Below, in pieces: positions 1 through 8,011 of a DNA stretch of 56,810 nucleotides. Made by a program: the position numbers and the translations under genes. Source of the stretch: an uncultured Opitutales bacterium (GTDB lineage Bacteria; Verrucomicrobiota; Verrucomicrobiia; Opitutales; Intestinicryptomonadaceae). The notes beneath the pieces were generated by a model. The model had not been told where the DNA came from, ran no database searches, and saw only the letters and a list, made by a program, of their open reading frames with translations. The stretch spans positions 1 to 56,810 of the forward strand of contig URJY01000010.1 in NCBI GenBank assembly GCA_900548275.1, written 5' to 3'. Each line of letters opens with the position of its first letter. Position 1 is the first letter of the stretch.

Positions 1-26
1 TCACGAACTCGTGATGTCTTTTTTTG
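1..26 (+). terminator. Partial terminator-like hairpin at window edge
   Basis: The window opens inside a copy of the hairpin seen complete at 191-221: the descending arm CGTGATGTCTT followed by a run of T. It probably belongs to a gene or repeat unit left of the window. Confidence 0.5.
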
Positions 27-190
27 TATAGTCCCATAGTAAGCGATTGGGCGTTAAAAAACGCCCAATGCGGAAGAAACAGGAAAGGCGCGGCTATAGC
101 CGTGCCGCATAATCACAGATATAAAAAACCCCAAAAAGGCGGTTTTTTCTCCGAAAAAATCTCCGCCTTCCCCCCACTGTTCGAACTCTC

Positions 191-221
191 AAGACATCAC
201 GAACTCGTGATGTCTTTTTTT
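191..221 (+). terminator. Rho-independent terminator-like hairpin in repeat unit
   Basis: AAGACATCACG (191-201) pairs perfectly with CGTGATGTCTT (206-216) around loop AACT and is followed by seven T. No gene precedes it, so it may end an untranslated transcript of the repeat region. A diverged copy with a compensating G-T pair lies at 6108-6139. Confidence 0.6.
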
Positions 222-399
222 GTATAGTCCCATAGTAAGCGATTGGGCGTTTGGAAAACGCCCAATGCGGAAGAACGGGAAAAGGCGCGGTTATAGCCGC
301 GCCGCTTAAACACAGATATAAAAAATGCCGCGCTTAAACACAGATATAAAAAAACAAAAAAACTTGACGGGGGTTTGTGGAATTGGGTAGGGTTTTGGT

Positions 400-831
400 A
401 TGAAGACTATTGCGGTAATCAACGGCGTTAATATGGACAGACTCGGCAAGCGCGAGCCCCAAATTTACGGGAGCGAAACGCTCGATATGCTGATTGGGTC
501 GTTAAGGGAGGAAGCCGCAAAACTGGGCGTTGAAATCGCCGCATTCCAGTCGAACCACGAGGGCGCAATCGTCGACGAAATCGCGCGACTGGCGGACTCG
601 GGCGTAAAGCTCGGCATCATCAACCCGGGGGCATTCACACACACGAGCGTGGCTCTGCGCGACTGCATAGCGGGGTCGGGAATCAAGTTCGTTGAAGTGC
701 ACATTTCGAACGTCCACAAGCGCGAGGAGTTCCGCAGGGTTTCGCTCACAGCACCCGTTTGCGAGGCGCAGATTTGCGGAATGGGGCGCGAGGGTTACTT
801 CGCGGCTCTCAGATATTTGGCGTCGCTGTAG
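400..831 (+). CDS. aroQ: Type II 3-dehydroquinate dehydratase
   Basis: This enzyme converts 3-dehydroquinate to 3-dehydroshikimate, the third step of the shikimate pathway, in the cytoplasm. At 143 residues it is the usual type II length. Visible motifs are GKREPQIYG with Arg18 and catalytic Tyr23, FQSNHEG, INPGAFTHTSVALRD, and EVHISNVHKREEFR with catalytic His101 and Arg108. The usual NGPNLN loop at the N-terminus reads NGVNMD here, an uncommon variant, though the key Asn11 is kept. The ATG at 400 sits just after TAGGG-rich sequence. A TTGACG box at 364-369 would place a transcript start very near the ATG, so a short or absent leader is possible. The product precedes the helicase gene by 70 bases on the same strand. 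Confidence 0.95.
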   Translation: MKTIAVINGVNMDRLGKREPQIYGSETLDMLIGSLREEAAKLGVEIAAFQSNHEGAIVDEIARLADSGVKLGIINPGAFTHTSVALRDCIAGSGIKFVEVHISNVHKREEFRRVSLTAPVCEAQICGMGREGYFAALRYLASL

Positions 832-901
832 ACCCGCGGCATACTTTAATCGGGCGCATTCGAATGTTTCGCGAACGCGCCTTTTGCGGATTCATCGTCA
901 A

Positions 902-2986
902 GTGGACAAAATAGACTTTCAAAAGGAACTAAATTCAGACCAGTACGCGGCGGTGGTCTCGCCGCCCGACAGACCCGCGCTTGTGCTCGCGGGCGCGGGG
1001 TCGGGCAAGACCCGCACGCTGACATACAGGGTGGCGTGGCTGATTTCCGAATGCGGCATAAGCCCGCGTGAAATTCTTCTGCTGACATTTACAAACAAGG
1101 CGGCAAACCAGATGTTGAACCGCATCGAATCGCTGACGGGCTGCGAACCGCGGATGTTTTGGGGCGGCACTTTCCACTCGATAGGCAACAGGTTTTTGCG
1201 AATCGAGGGCGGGGCGATTGGGCTTGAGCCGAACTTCGGAATCATAGATTCGGAGGACTCCGACAAGCTCCTAAAAAAGGCGGTCGAGGAGACATATCCG
1301 CGCTTTTTCGCCGACAAGGACAATCCGCGCTCGAAACTTTTGCGCGAAATAATCAGCTACGCCCGCAACACGCGCGTTTCGATAAAAAGCGCAATGGCGT
1401 ACCGCTTCAGCTGGATTGAAACGCCGTCGGAAATGATAGACGAGATAGCCCGCGCATACGACGCGGAAAAGCGCGCCACCAACAACTGCGACTTCGACGA
1501 CCTGCTCGAGCTTTGGCTCAGGCTGCTTTCGGAAAATCCCGACATCCTGCGGCGGTATTCGGACAGGTTCAAAAACATCCTCGTCGACGAATATCAGGAC
1601 ACGAACAAGCTTCAGTCGGAGATTCTCGACCTGCTCGCATCGCGCGGCAACCTCAGCGCGGTCGGCGACGACGCCCAGTGCATCTACTCTTGGCGCGGCG
1701 CGGAAATCGACAACATTCTGTGTTTCCGCGAACGCTATCCCGCGGCGTACATCTACAAAATCGAGCGCAACTACAGAAGCTCGCCGCAGATACTGAAATT
1801 CGCAAACGGCATACTCGAAAAAATGCCGCTCGACGACGACGAATACAAGAAAACGCTCGTGCCCGCAAGGGAGGGCGTGTGCAAGCCTAAGGTCGTGTGC
1901 GCAATGGACGGCGCGTCGCAGGGGCGCAAGGTTGCGCAGATGATTGCCGAAATAGACTCGGCGGGTCGCTACGGCTACGACGACATCGCCGTTTTGTACC
2001 GCTCGCACTTTCAGGCGATGGACTTGCAGCTGCAGCTTCAGTACGCGAAGATTCCGTTCGTGATGACAAGCGGCGTGAAGTTTTTCGAACAGGCACACGT
2101 CAAGGATGTCATAGCGCAGATAAAGTTCGTGTCGAACCCGAAAGACCGCGTTTCGTTCCTGCGCTTTTGCCGCTTTATGCCGAAAATCGGCGACAAAACC
2201 GCATTCAAGATTTTCGACAAAATCTGCGAAGTTTCGGCACTCAAGAACGTTCCCGCGTTTCGCGTGCTCGGCGACAAAAAGGTGCTCGCAAAAGTTCCGT
2301 CGGCAGCCAAGCAGCTGTTCGAAGCGGCGGCAGCCGACATCGCAAAATTGGGCGAACTCGTCAACGCCTCGCAAAAAAGGAAAACCGCTGCCGCCGATTC
2401 GGAAAAAGTCCCAGAGCAGACCGACTTCTTTGCCGATATGCTCGGCAAACCGTCGGAAAAAACCGAGCCGTCCGCGCCAGCAGGTTCTTCGGTGGAAATG
2501 GATTCGTCGCCGAAGTCGGTGATAAAATATGCGTGCGGCGGTTGGTACAAGGACGCGATGAAGACGCTTTACGAAGACTGGTCGGAACGCGCGGAGGACT
2601 TCGACGCGCTCTACGAATACGCGTCGAAATTCGACGATTTCGACGACTTCCTCGCGAGCGTAACATTGGAAATCAACGACGCCGAGGGGCGCGACAACGA
2701 GGCGTCGGGCAGGGTGCGACTGATGACCGTCCATCAGGCGAAGGGTTTGGAGTTCCCCGTGGTTTTCGTAATCGGCGCGGCTGAGGGGCTTTTTCCGACT
2801 CAGCGCAGTATCGACGACGGCGACGTCGACGAAGAGCGCAGGCTTTTCTACGTTGCTTCGACCCGCGCGATGGACTTGCTTGTAATCACCTATCCGCGCG
2901 TGTTCGTTTCGGGAGGCAATTTCGAAACGAGAAAGGCGAGCCGTTTTCTGGAGGACATTTCGCCGTCGACGTACGACGTGTTGTAA
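902..2986 (+). CDS. UvrD/PcrA-family superfamily I DNA helicase
   Basis: An ATP-driven 3'-5' DNA helicase of the UvrD/Rep/PcrA family, expected to act in repair and in clearing replication obstacles. The 694-residue product shows Walker A GAGSGKT (31-37), motif II VDEYQDT (about 228-234), motif III GDDAQCIYSWRGA (about 255), NYRS, motif V MTVHQAKGLEFP (about 608-619) and motif VI RRLFYVASTRA (about 645). A low-complexity insert rich in Lys, Glu, Ser and Pro lies at about 490-540, before domain 2B ends. I chose GTG at 902 because the helicase fold begins there; the frame is open upstream but that part overlaps aroQ in another frame and shows no homology. No strong ribosome site is visible. Its TAA stop lies inside the inverted repeat at 2984-3261. 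UvrD, Rep and PcrA cannot be told apart with certainty. Confidence 0.93.
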   Translation: MDKIDFQKELNSDQYAAVVSPPDRPALVLAGAGSGKTRTLTYRVAWLISECGISPREILLLTFTNKAANQMLNRIESLTGCEPRMFWGGTFHSIGNRFLRIEGGAIGLEPNFGIIDSEDSDKLLKKAVEETYPRFFADKDNPRSKLLREIISYARNTRVSIKSAMAYRFSWIETPSEMIDEIARAYDAEKRATNNCDFDDLLELWLRLLSENPDILRRYSDRFKNILVDEYQDTNKLQSEILDLLASRGNLSAVGDDAQCIYSWRGAEIDNILCFRERYPAAYIYKIERNYRSSPQILKFANGILEKMPLDDDEYKKTLVPAREGVCKPKVVCAMDGASQGRKVAQMIAEIDSAGRYGYDDIAVLYRSHFQAMDLQLQLQYAKIPFVMTSGVKFFEQAHVKDVIAQIKFVSNPKDRVSFLRFCRFMPKIGDKTAFKIFDKICEVSALKNVPAFRVLGDKKVLAKVPSAAKQLFEAAAADIAKLGELVNASQKRKTAAADSEKVPEQTDFFADMLGKPSEKTEPSAPAGSSVEMDSSPKSVIKYACGGWYKDAMKTLYEDWSERAEDFDALYEYASKFDDFDDFLASVTLEINDAEGRDNEASGRVRLMTVHQAKGLEFPVVFVIGAAEGLFPTQRSIDDGDVDEERRLFYVASTRAMDLLVITYPRVFVSGGNFETRKASRFLEDISPSTYDVL

Positions 2987-3261
2987 TGAATAATGAAAAA
3001 TGAATAATGAATAATTAGGCGGCAAAGCCGCCTCGAGACTCGCAGGCGAATGTCCTTGTTTTAATAGTTTGCCTGATAGTTGCGAATAATTCGAGTTCTA
3101 CATTTGGAATCAAGTATGGTTCTTATTCTGTTTGCATTATGCCAGTAGGCGAATCCGTACATTTTACGGGTAGTCATAAAGACAAGAACAACACCTGTGG
3201 AGGCATAGGCGGCAAAGCCGCCCAGTTATTCATTTTTCATTATTCATTATTCATTATAATT
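2984..3261. mobile_element. Inverted-repeat-bounded element, MITE-like
   Basis: The segment between two convergent genes is bounded by near-perfect inverted arms. The left arm (2984-3032) is TAATGAATAATGAAAAATGA-type sequence ending in the palindrome GGCGGCAAAGCCGCC (3018-3032). The right arm (3208-3261) carries the same palindrome (3208-3222) followed by the complementary ATTCATTTTTCATTATTC-type sequence. The roughly 175-base core is clearly more AT-rich than the neighbouring genes. The core has a short minus-strand open frame (roughly 3202-3064, containing YGFAYWHNANRIRTI) with no recognised family. There is no transposase, and no clear target-site duplication could be seen. The left arm supplies the helicase stop codon. 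Confidence 0.55.
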
Positions 3262-3266
3262 ACGCT

Positions 3267-4394
3267 CTAAAACTTCCCCGTAGACTGCTTGGCGTTTTCG
3301 GTTCTCGTCTGTTTCTGCTCGCGGTAGAGTTCCTCCAGATATTTGCGCAGGTTCGAGTCGAAATTTTTGTCCACAAACAGCACGCCGCTTTTGTAGATTT
3401 TCGCGCGAATCGAACCGTCCTCCGTTTCGTAGTCGTAGTCGAAAGCGGTGTCGGGGCGGTCGGGGATGTTCACGGCTATGCGCACGTCTTTTGTCGGCGA
3501 AGTTTCGGGCTTGCCGCCGTAGAAAACGTCGGGCAGAAGCTGCGCGTAGCGGGTGATTTCGCCGCCCGAGAAAATTTCGCTCTCGACGTACTTTTTCGCC
3601 GACGCGTCGAACGGATACACCTTGCGCACGCCCGCGTTCGCAACTGGGGCTTTCGTCTTTTTGTTTTTCGCGGCGGTCGGCGCGGTCTTCGACGCGCTTA
3701 TCGCCGACTGCTTGTTGACGTACTGGCGGTATTTTTCGTAGGTTATGCGCTGCTCGTATTCGAGAATCTGCGCGGGAATCGACTGCGCAAAGTTTATCGA
3801 CTCGCGGACGTCGTCGGGCACTTTCGCATAGACAAAACGCGTCGCGCTTTTCGGCAGGATTTCGGACACATCGTTGTATTTTTCCGCGTCGGCGGTCGGC
3901 GCGGCGGGCGTTTTTGCCGTCGATGTTTTCCACGTTTTCAGAATGTCGGAAAATTCCGCCCTGCGCCATTTCGCATTTCCCTTTGCGGCGGCTTGTAGGT
4001 TGAAAAGCTCGGCGACTTCCTCGACCGTCATCGGGTCGCCGTGGCGTCGGTAGAATTCGAGCGCGGAGTTGTCGCCGAAAAAGCAGATGTGCAGTTCCCA
4101 TCCGTAGAGGTCGTGCTGCTGTTGCGCGTCGGCGTTTGTGGTTGTCGCGGCATCGGGTCGCTTGAAGAAAAAGTGGTTTTGCGAGCCTTTGGGCATCATC
4201 AAAAACATATACTTGTAGGGCAGCTCGAGCGTTTCGCGCAAACGCTCCTCCCTCGACTGGTAGACGTACGCGCCGCCGTTCTTTGTGAGCATACGGCTTT
4301 GTATGTCTTGTTTCGTCTCGCCGATGCGCGCGTGCAAAAGGGGCAGGGCGGCAACCGACAACGCCGCAAACAGGGTAAATCGAAATGCGTTCAT
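3267..4394 (-). CDS. Secreted protein of unknown function
   Basis: This 375-residue protein starts with a clear Sec signal peptide (FRFTLFAALSVAALPLLHA, cleavage near residue 22). The start at 4394 is chosen because it gives this signal peptide and has GAGGG just upstream; the frame extends further 5' without similarity to anything. The mature part is rich in Lys, Glu, Tyr and Ala. The N-terminal half has residues suggestive of a small repeat-like domain (RIGETKQDIQSRM), and the C-terminal half has alternating charged segments ending in YLEELYREQKQTR. I recognise no family. It is divergently oriented to the PEP-CTERM gene across a 202-base gap that should hold both promoters. An envelope or periplasmic role is likely but nothing more specific can be said. 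Confidence 0.75.
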   Translation of the reverse strand: MNAFRFTLFAALSVAALPLLHARIGETKQDIQSRMLTKNGGAYVYQSREERLRETLELPYKYMFLMMPKGSQNHFFFKRPDAATTTNADAQQQHDLYGWELHICFFGDNSALEFYRRHGDPMTVEEVAELFNLQAAAKGNAKWRRAEFSDILKTWKTSTAKTPAAPTADAEKYNDVSEILPKSATRFVYAKVPDDVRESINFAQSIPAQILEYEQRITYEKYRQYVNKQSAISASKTAPTAAKNKKTKAPVANAGVRKVYPFDASAKKYVESEIFSGGEITRYAQLLPDVFYGGKPETSPTKDVRIAVNIPDRPDTAFDYDYETEDGSIRAKIYKSGVLFVDKNFDSNLRKYLEELYREQKQTRTENAKQSTGKF

Positions 4395-4596
4395 ACCCTC
4401 GATGAAAATCAAAACTATGCGGCTTATCAAGCATAAACGGACTGCGCTTTCCGCCGAAACGCCAATCCGCCGAAAAGTCAAACTTGTGCAAAAAAATCTG
4501 CGGAAAATGCAAGCCCTCTTTCCGATTTTCCTTGCCGATAAGCTCTTGAAAGCGGAAAATACGAACAGATTTCAACGAAGTATCGGAGAACAAGCT

Positions 4597-6006
4597 ATGA
4601 AAAAAACGATAATCACATCGATACTGTCCGCGCTCGCCGCGCTGTCGGCTGCGGCGGCAACCGAATTTATCGGCGGCGAAGACTACAACTCGAGAACGTC
4701 CATCGACGTAAACGACAATACCGCCGACATCGTTCTGAAAAAGGGCACGGGTACGTCTTCGTCGTACTACTTCAAGGCGGAGGACAGCACGCTTGTCCGC
4801 AGTGTAAGCGGCACCGATGCGGGTACATACACCGTGGCGTTCGGCAACTTTACGGTCGACGCAAATTCCGATTCCGACTTCACCGCGTGGGACTTGGCGG
4901 GCACGTACCAGACCAATTACTCCACGCTCACATTCAAAAACACGGCGTCGTCAACTGCAAACATCACGATAAAAAATGCGGGCAATTTCGACATAACCGC
5001 GACCAACGCGCAGAGCCAGTCGCTGAATTTCCTCGCAATAACCGCCGACGTTTCTGCCGCCGCCTACAACTTCAGTTCCGTAACAGGCGGGATGTCCACT
5101 TTGAACGTCTCAAGAACTGCAAATGTTTCGATGACGGGCAAAATAAATTTCACGAACAACTCCGTCCTTGATGTAGAGGGAAATCTGACGGCAAATTCCG
5201 CCATCAATATGTCGGGCAATTCCGCGATGAAAGTTTCGGGAACGTATACTCAGGCGGCGGGTACGGCAACTCTCAACAACCTCACACTGACGGGCAAATA
5301 CATCCAGACGACAAGAGCCGATACGGGCACGAACATTTACGGTAACTCGAAGATTTCGGCGGGCGCAACGCTCGAAGCCGACGGCAAGCTGTATCTGTGC
5401 AGCGGCTCGACTTTCACGGTCGACGGCGGTTCGGTCATAACAAGGTACAACAGCAAGGGTTCGCGCATTCTGCTTGCGAATGCGACGCTTGTCATAAACG
5501 ACGGCAACGCGCTCAAATGCGAATGGGGCACCAACAACAAGGTGCTCCGCAATGCCGCGCTCGTTACGATAAATTCGGGCACTTCCTCGCCGCGCTTCGA
5601 GAACAACTTGTACATCAACGTTAGCACATCGCTCGACAAGATTTTCGTAAACGGCGCGCTCGTGAATGTTTATATGGACGATTCCGCGATTTTGACAATC
5701 ACAAACGAGGGCAACGGCGGCTACATAACGTTCGACGATGCGGGCAAGGGCGAAATGAAAATCTACAACTTCCGCGAAGATTCCATTTTCCTCGCCAACA
5801 ACAGCACGGCGATAATGGGCATAGGCGCAAAGATTTCGCTCTACGACAAGGCGGGCGAATTTCTCGGCATAGCAAAAATCGGCGCAAAAGGCGCATTGAC
5901 CGCCGTCCCCGAACCTGCGACTTACGCCGCGATTTTGGGGGCGATTGCGATTGCTTTTGCATTGAAGCGCAAGGCTGCAGTCTTGACGGCGAGGAGGGGA
6001 AAATAA
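4597..6006 (+). CDS. PEP-CTERM sorted surface protein, beta-helix-like
   Basis: A 469-residue exported protein. It starts with a Sec signal peptide (KKTIITSILSALAALSAAAA). A long Ser/Thr/Asn-rich region follows, with short strand-like repeats (for example LDVEGNLTANSAINMSGNSA), typical of autotransporter-like parallel beta-helices. The C-terminus has the sorting signal VPEPATYAAILGAIAIAF followed by KRK (from about residue 436). PEP-CTERM signals are recognised by exosortase (EpsH/XrtA family), so the protein should be processed and anchored or released at the surface; no exosortase is in this window. The start at 4597 is supported by GGAGAA upstream and by the signal peptide. Downstream lie repeat units with a terminator-like hairpin at 6108-6139. 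The ligand or adhesive role is unknown. Confidence 0.85.
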   Translation: MKKTIITSILSALAALSAAAATEFIGGEDYNSRTSIDVNDNTADIVLKKGTGTSSSYYFKAEDSTLVRSVSGTDAGTYTVAFGNFTVDANSDSDFTAWDLAGTYQTNYSTLTFKNTASSTANITIKNAGNFDITATNAQSQSLNFLAITADVSAAAYNFSSVTGGMSTLNVSRTANVSMTGKINFTNNSVLDVEGNLTANSAINMSGNSAMKVSGTYTQAAGTATLNNLTLTGKYIQTTRADTGTNIYGNSKISAGATLEADGKLYLCSGSTFTVDGGSVITRYNSKGSRILLANATLVINDGNALKCEWGTNNKVLRNAALVTINSGTSSPRFENNLYINVSTSLDKIFVNGALVNVYMDDSAILTITNEGNGGYITFDDAGKGEMKIYNFREDSIFLANNSTAIMGIGAKISLYDKAGEFLGIAKIGAKGALTAVPEPATYAAILGAIAIAFALKRKAAVLTARRGK

Positions 6007-6243
6007 GTAGCGATTGGGCGTTTTTAAAAACGCCCAATGCGGAAGAGACAGGAAAGGCGCGGCTATAGCCGCGCCGAATACACACAGATATAAAAAACGA
6101 ACTCTCGAAGACATCGCGAACCTGCGGTGTCTTTTTTTTGCACAGTCCCAGAGCAAGCGATTGGGCGTTTGAAAAACGCCCAATGCGGGTGAAACAGGAA
6201 AGGCGCGGCTATAGCCGCGCCGCATAATCACAAATATAAAAAA
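6007..6243. repeat. Two further copies of the hairpin repeat family
   Basis: Two units related to those at 1-390 fill the gap between the PEP-CTERM gene and nadC. Each has the GCGATTGGGCGTTT...AACGCCCAATGCGG stem (about 6009-6042 and 6156-6188), then the GGCGCGGC-TATA-GCCGCGCC stem (about 6056-6076 and 6202-6222), then CACARATATAAAAAA. The first unit is followed by the terminator hairpin at 6108-6139. Loop bases differ between copies while the stems are preserved. Confidence 0.75.
6108..6139 (+). terminator. Rho-independent terminator after PEP-CTERM gene
   Basis: AAGACATCGC (6108-6117) pairs with GCGGTGTCTT (6124-6133), including one G-T pair, followed by a run of eight T. It is a diverged copy of the hairpin at 191-221, with paired changes that keep the stem. 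Confidence 0.65.
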
Positions 6244-6244
6244 A

Positions 6245-7180
6245 CTACGAGTCCAAGCCTATGTCTATCCAACGTCCCGAGTGGACTGGGGCGGCGGTCG
6301 AGACGAAGTCGGGGCCGATTTTTGCTATCGCTCCTATGTTGTCGAGCTTTACTCCGCCCGATGCCTCCGTCCACGCTTTGTCGCCTATGATGTCGATTGC
6401 AGAGCGCAGGTCGGCGTAGTTGAAGTTGTCGAGCATTATCACGTCGGCTTCGGCTTCGAGCACGGGCTTGATTTGCATAATCGAATCCACTTCAACCTCT
6501 ACGGCAACGTCGGGGTTCTTTTCTTTCGCAAGCCGAACGGCGTTTGCGAGCATATCGCCCGTTACCGCGTGAGCCGCCACAAGGTGGTTGTCCTTGAGCA
6601 TAACCCTGTCGAAAAGTCCGATTCTGTGGTTGTAGCCGCCGCCGCACGCGAACGCGTATTTTTCGAGAACGCGCAGGCACGGGGTTGTCTTGCGGGTGTC
6701 GAGCAGTTTCGTCTGCGAGTCGCCGAGAGCCTTGACGTATTCGGCGGTGACCGTCGCCACGCCCGAGAGCCTCTGGATGAAGTTCAGCATTATGCGCTCC
6801 GCCTGCAGAATTATCCGCGCCGAGCCCGAGATTTCGCCGATTTGCCCGCCCTTTGCAACGCGGTCGCCGTCGTTTACGAACGGCGTGAAAACGCACGATT
6901 CGCCGCTTACCGTCGGTTCGTAGACTTTCAGAATCATCGGGATGAGTTTGATTCCGCACATAACCATATCGCGCCGCGCAACGAGGAACGACTTGATTTC
7001 CGAATGCGGCGTGATTGTGGCGGTGGTGATGTCGATTGCCTTCTGCGGTTTTTCCCTCAGCCCCGCGCCCTCGATGTCTTCGGCGCGCGCGGTGCGCACG
7101 AGGTCGAAAATATAGTTTTCGTCGAGGTCGTCCCACTTGAGGCGGCGCACGAGGTGGTTTATGAATTTATCGCTTTTCAT
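6245..7180 (-). CDS. nadC: Nicotinate-nucleotide pyrophosphorylase (carboxylating)
   Basis: NadC joins quinolinate and PRPP to give nicotinate mononucleotide, CO2 and pyrophosphate in de novo NAD synthesis. The 311-residue product has the family hallmarks ERIMLNFIQRLSGVAT, LLDTRKTTPCLR, YAFACGGGYNHRIGLFD, MLKDNH and VEVEVDS, and ends with SGGVKLDNI followed by the VSTAAPVHS-type barrel end. I chose ATG 7180 (MKSDKF); an in-frame TTG at 7195 is the alternative, and either start lies just after the stop of the upstream phosphatase gene (4 to 18 bases), so the two genes are likely cotranscribed. No nadA or nadB is present nearby. Confidence 0.95.
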   Translation of the reverse strand: MKSDKFINHLVRRLKWDDLDENYIFDLVRTARAEDIEGAGLREKPQKAIDITTATITPHSEIKSFLVARRDMVMCGIKLIPMILKVYEPTVSGESCVFTPFVNDGDRVAKGGQIGEISGSARIILQAERIMLNFIQRLSGVATVTAEYVKALGDSQTKLLDTRKTTPCLRVLEKYAFACGGGYNHRIGLFDRVMLKDNHLVAAHAVTGDMLANAVRLAKEKNPDVAVEVEVDSIMQIKPVLEAEADVIMLDNFNYADLRSAIDIIGDKAWTEASGGVKLDNIGAIAKIGPDFVSTAAPVHSGRWIDIGLDS

Positions 7181-7198
7181 ATCCGTTTTTGTCAAATT

Positions 7199-7960
7199 TT
7201 ATACGAAGAACTCGCGCGAAGCCGCAGCCTTAATCGAGATGCAGAACGGCTTTTCGGGAATGCCGAGCACGGTCAGTTCGTACGCGCCGCCCGCCGATTC
7301 CATAAGCGAAAGCCCGCCCGCAACGTCCCACAGATAGAGGCGTTCCTCGTTGTACGAGTCGGCGCGCCCCGATGCGACCCACGCCATTGCGCACGCCGCG
7401 CTGCCGCACATGCGCACCTTCTTGAATTTCTGCGCCGCCATCACGAAGCGTTTGAGGTTTGCGTCGGAATAGTCGGTTGCGCTCGGGAAGCCCGTCATAA
7501 GCGCGCCCTGCGAGGTTGTCTTCGCCCAGTTCGGCTTGATTTCTTCGCCGTTGAGCGTAAGGGGAAATCCCTTGCCGCCTACGAAAATTTCGTTGCGCGT
7601 GAAGTCGTAGATTGTGCCGACCACGGGCTGCGTGCCGCGCATAAGCCCGATGCTTACGCAGACCCCGGGGATGTCGCGCAGGAAATTGTACGTGCCGTCG
7701 ATGGGGTCGACAACCCAGTAGAGCGAGTCGGACTTCAGCAGCGACGCGTCGCCGCCGCGCTCTTCGCCGACAACGGGAATGCCCGTTTTTTCGAGCTTTT
7801 CGCGGATGAAGATTTCGCTTTCGACATCCTCCTGAAGTTTGACGTCGTTGCCTGCGTCCGAATTTACGCGGCGTTCGGCGATTGTCTTGAGTCTGTCGCC
7901 CGCGAGTTTTGCGACCGACGAAACCGTTTCGAGAAAAAATTTGCCGTCAGATTTGTCCAT
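7199..7960 (-). CDS. Inositol monophosphatase family protein (SuhB-like)
   Basis: A Mg2+-dependent, Li+-sensitive-type phosphomonoesterase of the IMPase superfamily, 253 residues. Metal- and substrate-binding motifs are visible: VVGEERGG (first metal Glu), WVVDPIDGTYNFLRDIP (metal Asp residues) and LYLWDVAGG near the C-terminus. Members dephosphorylate inositol phosphates, histidinol phosphate, PAP or sugar bisphosphates. The exact substrate cannot be set from sequence, so the suhB, hisN and cysQ symbols are withheld. It lies directly upstream of nadC on the same strand; a role in phosphorylated nucleotide turnover is possible but is only inference. Confidence 0.9.
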   Translation of the reverse strand: MDKSDGKFFLETVSSVAKLAGDRLKTIAERRVNSDAGNDVKLQEDVESEIFIREKLEKTGIPVVGEERGGDASLLKSDSLYWVVDPIDGTYNFLRDIPGVCVSIGLMRGTQPVVGTIYDFTRNEIFVGGKGFPLTLNGEEIKPNWAKTTSQGALMTGFPSATDYSDANLKRFVMAAQKFKKVRMCGSAACAMAWVASGRADSYNEERLYLWDVAGGLSLMESAGGAYELTVLGIPEKPFCISIKAAASREFFV

Positions 7961-8011
7961 GCGTTTATTATCGTAAAAGGAGTGCGGGTATTACAAGTTT
8001 TAAAACGCCGA

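Larger units (their letters stand above)
1..390. repeat. Gene-free region with two tandem copies of a hairpin repeat
   Basis: No credible gene lies before aroQ. Two directly repeated units of about 196 bases (about 1-125 and 197-330) share the same order of modules. First is a terminator-like hairpin ending in T7. Then comes a stem GGGCGTT/AACGCCC bracketed by GCGATT and CAATGCGG, near 41-74 and again near 239-270. Next is a second stem GGCGCGG-CTATA-CCGCGCC-like (near 87-108 and 283-303). The unit ends with CACAGATATAAAAAA. Between the units, 134-175 forms another hairpin (AAGGCGG with CCGCCTT around an inner T6C/GA6 stem). Related units occur at 6007-6243 and 25475-25560, so this is a dispersed, structured repeat family. 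Its function is unknown. Confidence 0.75.

Noticed and set aside
24..227. Open frame in the left repeat region
   Set aside because: It runs through repeated hairpins and terminators without ribosome site; not coding.
1..390. CRISPR array
   Set aside because: The repeats are about 196 bases apart, contain several different hairpins and have no uniform spacers; no cas genes are present.
692..901. N-terminal extension of the helicase
   Set aside because: These 70 codons overlap aroQ in another frame and do not resemble helicases; the fold starts right after GTG 902.
1271..3025. Long minus-strand open frame (584 codons) opposite the helicase
   Set aside because: It is antisense to a helicase with every family motif; its protein is Arg/Val/His-rich low-complexity sequence, as expected from the GC bias.
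3247..4593. Second minus-strand frame (448 codons) over the secreted protein
   Set aside because: Arg-rich shadow; the overlapping frame has a real signal peptide and ribosome site.
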